A DNA stretch of 64,000 nt from Panicum virgatum (lineage: Eukaryota > Streptophyta > Magnoliopsida > Poales > Poaceae). The notes beneath the pieces were generated by a model, which saw nothing but the letters and a program-made list of their open reading frames with translations, ran no database searches and had not been told where the DNA came from. Below, piece after piece: positions 44,590-55,598 of the stretch. Within the stretch, counting starts at the first letter, position 1, and every line of letters starts with the position of its first letter. Both the position numbers and the translations under genes were made by a program. Location of the stretch: contig NC_053150.1 in the NCBI RefSeq assembly GCF_016808335.1, positions 42,559,607 through 42,623,606 of the forward strand, written 5' to 3'.

Positions 44590-45319
44590 ATTGCTGATAT
44601 GGTCAAGGCTCTGGAAGGAAACATTATACCATTTATTCAAGAGTCTCGACCAATTATCAATGATGTTTATTTGATTCAGGGCCACATTTTGAAAAGAGGC
44701 CCCAATGATTCTTTGATTTACTTCTTCCCAGGTTATACAAATGAACTCTTGTTACCTAACCCGGAGATTCATTTGTATGCTTGTCCTTAGCTCACTTACC
44801 CTCTTGCCCCACAAGAGGAAGCTCGAAGGAGCTCTTGTTCTGGTTTGCCTGGCAGGACCACTCGTAGCAGAGCCAGAAAAGCAGCGGTGCAGGCACCTAC
44901 GCCACCCCAAACACAGCTACCACAAGAGCCCTCCATCGCACAGTAGATGCAACAGGCAGGCTGGGTCCCAGTAGCTCCACCACACAACGCTTGGGAGGGA
45001 GCCGCCTACTTCGCACGACCTGCCACATCTTGGCAAGCTGGAGACTCACAGGCTTGGGCGCAAGGTACGTATCGAGTCATTACTCCTAATGTGTCTGCTA
45101 GTTCCAGTTCCAGAGGACCTCCACTTGGTGGTGTACGTCGCTCTACCTAGACACGCGACTACACGTACCTTGCACAGCAGCTCAGAGAGCTGAATATCTG
45201 CCACAACGCCATGGAGGAGACCTTGAACCAACATGTTCAGGAGACACACAGCCAGTTCATCACCATCGAGCAACTGCAGCACAACATCCAGCAAGCCCAG
45301 CAACAACAACATGACGAGC
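44590..45319 (+). pseudogene. ORF1 of family A copy 2, middle part
   Basis: It continues copy-1 ORF1 from the A-D-M-V-K-A-L-E-G motif through L-I-Q-G-H-I-L-K-R-G and the Pro/Gln linker to the coiled coil. TAG codons near 44788, 44944 and 45148 interrupt it. It is cut at 45319 by the SIRE-like LTR. Confidence 0.87.
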
Positions 45320-47106
45320 TGAAAGGATCAAGATGCCTAAGAGGGGGGTGAATTAGGCTTCTACAAATTTTTAAGCAATAAAAACACCCTAGCAAAAAGC
45401 CAATTCACCCCATGTGCCTAGAACTTGGTTGTGTGTCTATCTAGTCGGTAAAAGAAGTTTTGCAACCTAGTTCCAATCCTAGTCTAACATGGCAAGTCTA
45501 AGAATTGAAATGCTTGAAAGTAAACTTGCACGAAAGTAAAGACAAAGGATAGAAGGCTGATTTTTCCCGAGGTATCGAGGAGTCGGCAACTCCCCCTAGT
45601 CCTCGTTGGAGCACCCGCGCAAGGGTCTAGCTCCCCCTTGATCCGTGCAAGGACCAAGTGCTCTCTAGTGGATATCCATTCCCCACTCCGGGACGGCGGA
45701 TCCCAATACCGTGAACACCTTCTTGGGGCTTCACACAATCTCCTTGTGAGCTCACCAAGATCAACACCACCAAGCCGTCTAGGTGATGCCGAATCACCAA
45801 GAGTAACAAGATATGATCTTCACTTGACCTAAGCTAGACCAAGAGGAAGGTGGATGCACACTTGCTACTCTCCTTGAACTAAAGAAAGTCCTTAATCTTC
45901 CAAAGACAAGAACTCCAATGAAAACCAAGTGCCTCTCTTGCCTTGCAAGTCTCTCAAGCCTCAGCTATGAGCACAACAATTCGTGGTGGCAAGAGAGCTC
46001 CAAAGAGGGAGGAGGAGGGCTATAAATAGCCACCTCAACCCGAGCTAGCCATTGGAAACTTTCCAGAGACACTGACTAATTTGATGACCCCTTTGGGTGA
46101 AGCGTCTCCTCATAAGAGAACACTTAAAAGTGATACAATATCAGATGGTACCTCACCGTACAACTCTACGCGGAAGTGGGCAGTGAAGCGCCACTATCGC
46201 GAGGATAACAACCAACACCCACACTACGATATTAACTACGAAAAGGGGGTCATCAAAGTCTTGCGCCATAAGGAACTTCCTGTGGGTGACCCTATCCACA
46301 GGCAAGGTTGGGTGCAGGATGGAACCTCTACTCGACGTCTTCAGGAACGAAGTCTGGGTCTTCCTCTATAAAAATTAAGAATGAGGTGAGCACAAACATA
46401 CTCAGCAAGTCCAACCACACCCACGGAGGGGATATAAGCAGAATATAATGCACAGGATAAACCAACGATAAGGCTAGGGTTCATTTTGCGGAAAACTAAT
46501 TTTTATTTAGGGGTTCATTTGAAAGAAAGGATTTTCAAAGCAAGTTTTTCTTGTACTGAGTAAAACGTAATGTTGACCCACACAGGATCGAAGTTTTAAG
46601 CTGCTACCGGACTCCTCATCCGCCGTACCACACGGCACGACTGCCGGACACTTTTCCAAGAACAACTCACGCTAACCCATCTCAAAAGAAACACTAGTTG
46701 TGTGACCACACCGTAACTCGCCCAGTACCGTGGGCACGGCTATTCGAATAGATTTTAACTCTGCAGAGGTGTGCAACTTTACCCACAAGCGGGGATACCG
46801 CAACTCGATCACCTTAGTGTCGGTGCAAATCCCAACAAAGCCATTACCCACCTTAGCTAGACCTGACTAGCCATCACGGGATCCACCAAGGGGTCATTGA
46901 CCTATCACAGAGGTTTTAACCGCGGCATAAGTCACACAGAGCTAATCCCTTCTCCTTGATCACCCGTTGCTCTCAGCTCTCCTGATGGCTATCAGACTAA
47001 CTAGTGGGGTTTTTGCTAAGCCGTTGCCCATTCAACGGTCGAGTGGTTTGCACGGTAATAGAGTTAGGTGAGATGACACACCAACTCGGTCCTTAGTTGT
47101 GACAAG

Positions 47107-47766
47107 ATGGATATCTCCCTTCCTTGCTTAACCACACAGGAACAAGCACACCAATCGGCAAATCACACAGAAATGCCATCCATCCTGTCTAAACTCATCT
47201 TTCGAAAATTCCACATTTTCCTTCCCACACACACTCACACGTTTTCTTTTTATAAAACAAATTGTACCGAGTTTAAGGTCCTAAGCGTTCTAGCAGCGAT
47301 TAACGTCCAAATGCATTCAGACATTAATCTAGGTGGTCAAGGAATGGTTATAACAAATCAAGGGGTGGCTATCCAACCATGTTTTAGCAACAAAACAACA
47401 TGCAGTTTTGAAACAGGCCAATAGGTTGTGTTTTTAAAAACTAGGACAAAATATGCATCAAAGGATGGGATTGAACTTGCCGTCTTCAAAGCCTTCCGGG
47501 AAGTCCTGACCGAGGCACTGTCCTTTGGGTTCGGGATCGCGGAACTGGTCCTCATTCACTTGCTCGCAGTACTGCTCGTTGACGGGTTCTCCCTCGTTCA
47601 CACCGTGATCTACGACGCGTACAAACAAACACATAATCAAGAAAAAGAAATAAAAGTTTTATCGTTGAGCTCGAATCGGAAACAATTACGATATGAAGAT
47701 AGGAGTAATATTTCTGGACGGTTTTCTAATGGCATGGCCAAAACTATAATAGGAATGGTGTGGTAA
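47107..47766. other. Non-coding interior of the minus-strand long LTR
   Basis: Two frames of 105 and 112 codons are open here on plus, but they oppose the LTR direction and resemble no protein family. I see no counterpart in the plus-strand LTR at 40167, so I treat this as non-coding. Confidence 0.5.
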
Positions 47767-48049
47767 CGTTTCGGGTCGATTGGAGATTGTTTAGCGCATG
47801 AAATGATAGGTTACAGAGAGGTTTAGGGGTTAAACAAGGAGTCAGGGACCTGTTTGTAAATAATGAAAGGACCTGATTAGAATTCTAGGGAATGTTTGGG
47901 TTATTCTGGAAAAGGTTAGGGTTTTATTTATAAATAAGTTTATATAGTGGAGGGTTTATTTATAAATATAATAAAGGATAGGGCTTAATTTGCAAAAGGC
48001 CAAAGGGTGGAAGGGTTCTTAAACAAATAGAATAGAGGGGAGGGGGTTT

Positions 48050-49206
48050 TGGGCATATTTGCCCTCCTCTCTTTCCTCCCGACCGAAGAACAGGGGAGGG
48101 AGGGGCGGCTCGCCGGCGGTGGCCTAGGCCGACGGCTCGGGATGCGAGGGCGGCTCTGGAGTGAGGGAAAAGAGAGAGGGAGGAGAGAGGATCCGATCCC
48201 GGCCGGGGTGGTCCGAGGCGGCCCGGCCACGAGGGTGGGCGGCGGTGAGCGGCGGCGGCTGTGCTGGCGCCGCTGCGGAGCTCGGTGGCGGCCAAGGGGA
48301 ATGGGGAAAGTGAGAGGGGGCCAAGAGGGTCCTATCCCTACCTTGGCTCGAGCTGGGGCGTGGCGAGAAGATGGGGCGACGAGGGCGGGCGACGGCGGCC
48401 ACGGCGGCTCTGGGTGGCGGCGCAGCAAGGCCGGAGAGGAGGGACACGGGTTTGGCATGGCTCGTGGTGGTGGTTGTGGAGCTCGGGGGCCTCTTTATAG
48501 CCGAGGAAAGGCGGTGGGGAGGGCTGAAAGCGTCGGGTGGCCGGCGGGGCAGCTCGCAGCCATTAATGGCGTTCGGAGCGGCGCTAGCGGTGAGGCAGGA
48601 TGGGACGTGTCGGGCAGTGGCATGCAGAGGAGAGGCGGCGCGAGCGGCGAGGCGGCCACAGGATGATGGGATGCGTCGAGTAGGGGTGGTCGGCGTGGCA
48701 CATAGCTGGTGGCGGTTGCTGCGCTCACCGGCGGGCGGCGCGACGAGCAGTGCCGCGCGTGGTGCTCGTGGGCGCGCACAGGAGCGGCCGGCGGCGAAGG
48801 CGGGCACGCATGTGGAGCACGTGGAGGCAGCTGGGAGCGGGACGAGGAGGCGCGCGCCCGCGGGCGGGCGGCGTGGCACGGACGCGCGCGCCAGTGAGCA
48901 GGTGTTGCGGCGTCCGCGGCGAGCGTGTGCGTGCGCACGCGCGGGCGTGCGTGGCGCAGGTGCGTACCACGCGCGGGGAGTGAGCGGCGGCGAGCTGCTA
49001 CGGCTGCGCGCGGGAGGGCGAGGTCGGGGAGCCGGGGCCGGGCGTACGCTGGCCGAGCGGTGCTCGGGAGCGTGCGGGAGGAGAGGGAGGAGGGAGAGAG
49101 AAGGAAGGGAGGAGGAGAAAGAAAAAGAAAGGAAAAAAGGAAAAGGGAAAAAGGGAAAAGAAAAGAAAAGAAAAAGAAAAAGAGAGGAAGAGAAAGAGAG
49201 AGAGTG
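48050..49206 (-). other. GC-rich block with an asymmetric purine tract inside the long LTR
   Basis: Frames of up to 324 codons are open on both strands, all with Arg/Gly/Ala or Pro/Ala/Ser composition typical of random GC-rich DNA. At 49080-49206 the plus strand is almost pure purine (AGGGAGGAGGAGAAAG-type), so the LTR's own strand carries a long pyrimidine tract near its start. I recognise no gene. Confidence 0.55.
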
Positions 49207-50338
49207 CGATCGTGCTCCGGCGGCGATTGCGACCCCGGTCAGCCACGCGCAGTGGTCGCGTGTGCACGTTGAACGAGGGCCACAGAGAAATGGGTCGGGG
49301 ATTGGAAATCGGGTGGCGGGACAGAGAAAGGATTCCGAGAATTAGGGTTCAGGGTATAAGATTTTTGAGCTCAACGATGAAAGACTTCGAAAATTATATT
49401 TAGCGCGTGATTTAACTGGGTGAATTTTCCGGGACGTTACATTGGGTCACCACCAAATTAGTCGGTGCTCACTTTTCCTTTGAAAACCAACAGCTACTGA
49501 CAACCATCGACTAATTCGATGGCCCCTTTTGCCACCATCAAATTAGTTGACGCGTTTTACACAGAGAGCATGTCAAGTGACCCTTCTCAAAAAGTGACCA
49601 CCGACTATTTCGATGCTACCATCGAATTAGTCGATGCACTTTACACAGAGAGCATGTCACTGACCTGGCTCACCCAAGGGTCACCGACTAATTCGGTGGT
49701 CCACGCATGCACCACACCGAATTAGTTGTTGCTACTGTTCTTACCTCAAACAGTAGTCATTGGAACCACCGTCTAATTCGATGGTCTCTGACAGCACCCA
49801 CCGATTTAGTCGGTGCGACAGCTGACTCTCTCTGAGTCAGCAGCCACCGATTAATTCGGTGCTATGCTTCAGGCACCACCGATTTAGTCGGTGCTACTGC
49901 GCATCTTCTTCTTTTGAACTTTGTGAAGTTGAAACTCGTCCAATTCAAATTCTTTGAGTTTCACACTTCCTCCTGGGCTTCGTTTGAGCTACCTAGTACT
50001 AGAATTTCACAAGTGTGCACCACACCTACACTCTAGTCTCTCCTAGGTCAAGCTACCAACCTTAGCCCCCCTTTATAGTACGGCCAAAGGAAAACAAAGA
50101 CCTAAACTACTCTAAGGGCCTCTCAACACCAAACGGCACTTAGAACTAGCTTATCCTTAATCTTCGAGCATATCCTTTGCGCCAATACAATCATATCACC
50201 ATGATGGGGGCCAAGAATACCGTGAAATCCCATCATTGCACTAACTTAAAGATTGCCTCTGCAACACAAACGTTAGTCGCAATGATCATGTCGTCATTAA
50301 TCACCAAAACCAAATTGATGGGCCTAGATGCTCTTTCA

Positions 50339-50393
50339 TGATCCCATGGCCTACTTCCGCTCGACAGGGTACAACCCCTATCAGCAGCAGTAG
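50339..50393 (+). pseudogene. ORF1 of family A copy 2, last codons
   Basis: ATGGCCTACTTCCGCTCGAC up to the stop TAG matches the end of copy-1 ORF1 (20640-20689). Confidence 0.9.
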
Positions 50394-51836
50394 GCGATGA
50401 TCTAGCTTGGGGGAGGACCCCCTCAGTCAGGTACCATGTATATATTCCTACTTTCATATTTGATAATCCAAAAAAATCACTAAACCACAAAAACAAAATA
50501 AATATTTACTGCTTTCATGTGTGCTTATTTGAAAAAAAAACTATAAAAATCATAAAACCAAGAAAAGACCAAAAATATTAGTTGCTTTCTTATATGCATA
50601 GTAAGGATGGTAATTTCCTTTGTTGAGATGATGATTGATTGCTCCATATAAAACTTCCTTCATATGCCTAGTTATAGCTTAGTACTCCACCTAGTTTGAA
50701 ATTTGCTAGTCTTGATCAAATATTGAACCTAAAACTAGTGGGTAGCAGAAAACATTACAAAGTCTATGTTGTTGGGAGTTAATTATGGTATAAAAGCTCT
50801 ATGATCTCCTACGTAATGCTTGATATCCGGAGTATTTAGAAAAAACAATAAATAAAAACACAAGGTTCCTCAAATGATATGACAAATTCCTATTAGAGCC
50901 ATGTGTAGGATAACCTTCTACATATGCTACTTATTATCTCATTGAGTTTTGTCAAATTTTGTGACCCTTAGTGAGATACTTGTTGTACTCCGATGATCAA
51001 GTACACGTACACATTCACCATCAACTCTATGTATCCGAAAGCTACTCTCTCCAAAATATGTAGAAATATGGGCTATAAAAAATAGAGAGAATAAAAGATG
51101 TGCACCCAAAAAGGGTATGCCATGAGTGAAAAGATCCATGACCCAAAGAAGGCATGGCTAAAAAAAAAAGGGAAAGATGCATGGACCCTATGAAGGCATG
51201 CCACATGCTCACAAGGCATGTTAAAAAAAAGAAAGATGCATGAACCCTATGAAAGCATGCCACACACTCACAAGGTGTGTTAAAAAAAAGAGAGTGAAGA
51301 AAACTATAGCCCATATCAAAAGAGAAAGAAGAGGAGTTGGTCTAGGAGAAAGGAGTTCTCCCACACACATTGCACTACTTGATTAAAGGATATGACTTGT
51401 GTTTATCTTTGGATCCAAACTTTGACTTAGCAATATATGAGGTTTAAGTATGCCTTTCATATACCCAAAACTCCACATATCAGCTTATTAGAAGTAGACA
51501 AAAGTTTCTAAGTGAGGAATTATACTCATTTGAGAGATCATAAGAGGAACCTTGATTTTCTTATAAAAACTTATAAAAACCCTCTGGATTAAAAGCTAAC
51601 AAAGGGAAGTGAAAAGTGCTTGAAAGCCGTTCTAACTCTTGACCATGAGGGCAAGGGAAGTTATAAGCCCCACAGAAAAAGGTAAAAGGAAAGATCACTT
51701 CAGGCTTATGAAAACAAAGGTATGAGTATTTTGTTGTGCCAAAGGTATAAGTTGGAAGTACCATTATAGCAATTTCTGATCAACAACCCAAAAGTTAACT
51801 TTGCTTCGGGACGAGCAAAGGGTAGCTTGGGGAGTT
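50394..51836 (+). other. 3' untranslated region of family A copy 2
   Basis: It opens with the second polypurine tract AGCTTGGGGGAGGA (50404-50417) followed by CCCCC, and ends with AGCTTGGGGAGTT before the LTR (one G shorter than in the other copies). The AT-rich middle matches copies 0 and 1, with local duplication of a GCATGCCACAC-type segment at 51180-51290. Confidence 0.85.
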
Positions 51837-53375
51837 TGTTGACGGTTCTTAAATGCTAAATATTCCCGTCAACATCTTAAAAAATACTACTTTACTATCA
51901 TATTTTGTTTAGTATGACTTGGTTCCACTTGTATTTTGTCTTTGTATGACTTCAGGAACCTAGGGTGATAATTGGTGAAAAAGAGCATAAAAGAATAAAG
52001 AATATTCCATCCTAGAAATGCTCAAGTCTATAGAGAGGCTCGCAATTCAAGTCTAACAGAGGCTATCGTCAACATAGAAGGCCCAAGAATCCAACTCACG
52101 GCCCACCACGCGAAGGCGGTGGCCGAGAGGCGGCACCACAGGACCGACCGGTCCAGTGGGCTCGGCCGGCGCACCACTGAGGCGGTTGAAGCCCCCCTTT
52201 GGCGAGGCGGTTGTATGGCTCCCGAACCGACCTTGGAGGACTATATATGCTGAGGCAGACCCCCCCCCCCCCTATCTCATTCATTATCAACTCAGACAAT
52301 CTAGAAGCCAGCTAGAAACCTCTCTAGTTCTAATTAGCCCTAGTTTTAATATTAGAGGGGCCAAGTCTAGTTCATCAACTTGATCAAGTTGTTCTTCAAG
52401 ATCATCATTGATCTTGGGTAATAACTTTGTATCCTTTTTGTCAGGTCTTTATCAATTCTTTAGAGTTGTTATATGAAGTTTGTGCTATTTATAGTATTTA
52501 TCTTCATACCTTATGCTATCATGAGTTATATCTATTTTATGTTTAGATCAGCCATCTATGCTATTATAATGCTCTGGAGTGCTTTATGCTTGTTTCTAGT
52601 CTTGAACTTGACCATCTGTAGGGTGGGAGTCACCGGTGGGATTAGAACAGTTTTCCGGTATGCAGGCATGGTGCATGGATATAAGAATTCCTTCAGATAT
52701 ATGCATTTTCTACCAGTTATGAGAGGAAGACAACAAGTTGTGACAGACTTGATTGTCCTTGCATTCCTTCCTGTTAGAATTTGGTATAGGAGCTCTATGA
52801 ATATTTGGGCCATGAAGATGGACTGGATATTTTCCCTTTATAATATGGCTTTAAACACTGATTTAATCATATGATTGATTTGACCTTTCCTAATTTGATA
52901 ACTATTAAGGACATTCTAGACTTGCTCCGATGACAATCCCAGTTCTAGTTTATTTTATTTATTGTGAGGTAACTTTGGTTTTGGTGTGATTATCATTTGA
53001 TTATATATATCTCAATCATTGTCTGATTATTACTTGAGTAACATTATCTCCTTATTTTCGTGAAAACTTACCCCTATTTTGAGCAGTTGACTATGACCTA
53101 TGAATTGGATAATTAGGATATGTAGAGGACAATTTTATTAAAATAAATTTGAGTTCCCATGGGATAAAATAAATAACGATAACCTGGTTTACTCCCGGTT
53201 GAAATGCTACAATGGTGTATCTGTGCGCTTGCGGATAAAATATTCTTTTTGGCGTCATAATAATAAAATCTTAACAAGTTATATCATTATCATGATTGCT
53301 TCTTAATGTTGTTTCTAAGTCTTGTGCCAACGGCACCCACAAGTAATTTAGAGATAATGTTAAGAAGTGTCAACA
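51837..53375 (+). repeat. 3' LTR of family A copy 2
   Basis: 1539 bp, TGTTGACGG to GTGTCAACA. TATATATG stands at the TATA position (52242), a run of 14 C follows at about 52260, and both hairpins and the 133-codon frame are intact. Confidence 0.92.
52473..52874 (+). CDS. 133-codon LTR frame, third intact copy
   Basis: Same start, length and stop as at 13141 and 22717, but with roughly 25 amino-acid differences from the first. That level of change is high for a protein under selection. Confidence 0.3.
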   Translation: MKFVLFIVFIFIPYAIMSYIYFMFRSAIYAIIMLWSALCLFLVLNLTICRVGVTGGIRTVFRYAGMVHGYKNSFRYMHFLPVMRGRQQVVTDLIVLAFLPVRIWYRSSMNIWAMKMDWIFSLYNMALNTDLII

Positions 53376-53552
53376 ACGATCAAACAACCAATGGAAATTT
53401 AAAAACAATTCAAACACTTCAGAAAAGGGAGAAACAGGGAACTCAAATTTTCATTAAAGAACTTAAATTTTGGCCAAAAGGAAAGTTGGAGAGGAGATTA
53501 AACCTAACACTTTTCCTATTATGAGCTTTGTCCAAAAACTTGTGCAAGTTGG
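53376..53552. other. Short sequence between two LTRs, unassigned
   Basis: AT-rich non-coding sequence between family-A copy 2 and the X-family LTR. It may continue the TGTAACACC-type LTR begun at 23947. Confidence 0.35.
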
Positions 53553-53916
53553 TGTTGACGGCCCTTAGACGCGACAATTCGTGAACCGCAAGCGCACGGG
53601 TCGCGTGTAGCTTTTCCCTTAGAGTATTCCCCAAGGCTATCAATCCGTGGAACAAGAAGATCGCTACGCTTATCTAACCACTATTTACATTGATTGAGAG
53701 GTCTTTTAAGTGATGATTATGAATGAAAACTAAACCTAACCTAATCTGAATTAAAGAGAATTAAATCAAGATCAAGCTATGTAGAGAGTAAGATATGGAG
53801 AGCATTTGCCCATAGGGTTTTAGGATCACAGATCATGCAACCGCCGAGTTAAAGACCCAATCTAATCTATCAAGTTCCAATCACCGATGCCTTTCCCTCC
53901 CACACTCGTCACACAG

Positions 53917-55598
53917 TGTTGACGGCCCTTAGACGCGTCAATTGTGAACCGCAAGCGTACGGATCGCATGTAGCTTTTCTCTTAGAGTATTCCTTCCAAG
54001 GTTTATCAATCTGTGGATCGACAATGAACTTACTAGGGATTTCCATCTAATCTAACGAGTCTATCTTAACATGAAGCATTGATTGCATATAAAGGGTAAA
54101 CTTTGATAGATATGAATGATGTACAAAGGTTGATCGCATCCATGAACATCGGTAAGAATAAAGCATGACCGAAGGTATGACTAAGCCTATCACACGCATT
54201 CTAGTTGTAGTTCTAGCTAAACGAGTAAGCACAACATGCATCTCATCCAAAGCCTCTTTAAATCGCAACCTCTAAATTGACCCTCGAAACCCCAATCTTA
54301 CACAGGCCACGCCCTGTCACGGCGCTCCCTATCGGTAGAGTAGTTTGAGAGCACGAAGATGTGTCAAGAACACCCTAAGTGACCTATCTTAAGAATAGAT
54401 CTAAGAACAAGTGCCCCAAATAAAGAACGAAATCAACAAAAGAGGTACTCCCAAGCGCCAACCCAGGAGATACTTGATCGCTAAATAGATCGAATGACAT
54501 GAAGACATTATTCACATAATAGATTCGTTTGGATCGTCACCACCGAGTACATACCATCGACGACTCCAACTAGCTCGTGAACTCCACCATGAAATAACCA
54601 CGCAGGGAGGCCATGGCGGCTAGGGTTGGCCTAAGACAACCCTAGACAACTTCGAGGACTTGCGGCGGTCGTCGTCTCCCTCCGGCGTTGCTCTTTGGAT
54701 TTCATCGAGTTCTTGTGGTGAATGGATGATCAATCCCCCCCTTGGGGTGCCTAGGGGTTGTATTTATACCCTAGGGGAGTCTTGGGTCGAGTTCCCTCTT
54801 GCCTTCCACGAGATCCTTGCTTGGGAGTTAAGTTTCCATAAGATTGCCTCGCCCAGATTTTCCTGGTTCGCAGCCCTTCCGTGTCGAGGTCATATATCCC
54901 ACGTCCGGACTCCGAATAAGGAAAATTCAGAGTCTAAATTGTGTGCCACGAAATTATCTGAAACTTTCTTATTCATGACTTTCCTTGAAAACGAAGTTAA
55001 GATCCCCAAAACAGCATTGCAAGATAATCTTTCTGAATTCGGACTCTTCTGCGCAGCATGTATTTCGGGGGCAATATCTCCTAGCTCCATATTCCAAATC
55101 ATGCATTCCATAGGTCCAAATCGAAACTCTCGACGATGCCGACAACTTTGGTATTCAACATTTTGTCATTTGAGTCCGTTTAGATCTCCGAATTATCATG
55201 CTGTTCTGGGCTGTGCGAATGTCTCCGAGATTGACTCGATCTCGTGGATAACTTTCCAAATCTTCAATTCCTTCATGCTTAAGTCTCCCAAGTCCAAGGT
55301 TCATTGAATGTGGACACCTAGGACCATGAGTTGGGCTATGAAACCCCACTTGGCCCATTAGTAGATCGGTTGGGCTTCCTCCATTGGGCTTGATTCCTTC
55401 GGGCTCCTAGTTGGTTTTGGGCTTTGGACATAAATGCTCCTAATTGGGCCTTTCCTGCAAATACACAACATGGTCCAAAACACAACACACATGCGAAAAC
55501 GGGGTTATTTCAAGTGCCAAGTGGCGGGTTAGTATAAGAATTAGTCCAAAATTTCCACCTAAATGGCACTAAAAGTGTGTAGCTAAGGAGCGCCAATA
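53917..55598 (-). repeat. 3' LTR of element G (full length)
   Basis: 1682 bp, TGTTGACGG to CGCCAATA (the last CA mutated to TA). A minus-strand TATAAATA box lies at 54761-54768. The open frame at 54660-55307 resembles no protein. Confidence 0.92.

Larger units (their letters stand above)
46098..49441 (-). mobile_element. 3.3-kb Del/Tekay-like solo LTR, minus strand
   Basis: The exact duplication TTGGG flanks it (46093-46097 and 49442-49446). On the minus strand it starts TGTAACGTCCCGG and ends GGAGACGCTTCA. It shares with the LTR at 40167 the general plan: AT-rich flanks, a GC-rich block (48050-49090) and a CTTGCTGAGTAT motif (near 46400, minus strand). It inserted into the motif array of a SIRE-like LTR. 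No internal coding region is present. Confidence 0.85.
45320..50338 (-). mobile_element. SIRE-like copia LTR with a nested long LTR
   Basis: It runs from TGAAAGGATCAAGATGCC to GGCCTAGATGCTCTTTCA on the plus strand, so the LTR itself reads on the minus strand. Without the 3.3-kb insertion it is about 1.7 kb. It carries a TATTTATA box on the minus strand inside the palindrome GGCTATAAATAGCC (46018-46031). An array of ACCGACTAATTCGGTG-type motifs (46070-46097 and 49447-49900) lies upstream of it. No clear 5-bp duplication is found at the junctions with ORF1, so one border may have been altered. Confidence 0.85.
24005..53375 (+). mobile_element. Family A element copy 2, expanded to 29 kb by nested insertions
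   Basis: LTRs lie at 24005-25614 and 51837-53375. Internal pieces run colinearly with copy 1: 25615-27853, 37477-39364, 44585-45319, 50339-51836. They are separated by element D, an X solo LTR and a SIRE-like LTR. The two LTRs share a subfamily-specific 3' part (CTTGTGCC, then GGC[GA]CCCACAAG). Flanking 5-mers are AAGTT on the left and ACGAT on the right, so no clean target duplication is visible. Confidence 0.88.

Noticed and set aside
48049..49345. Frames of 205-324 codons inside the minus-strand long LTR
   Set aside because: Mirror open frames on both strands and low-complexity Arg/Gly or Pro/Ala translations; the end of one is a purine tract read as Glu/Lys repeats.
54660..55307. 215-codon open frame on plus in the G LTR
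   Set aside because: It opposes the element's direction, lies inside an LTR, is absent from the deleted partner LTR, and has no protein-like conservation.
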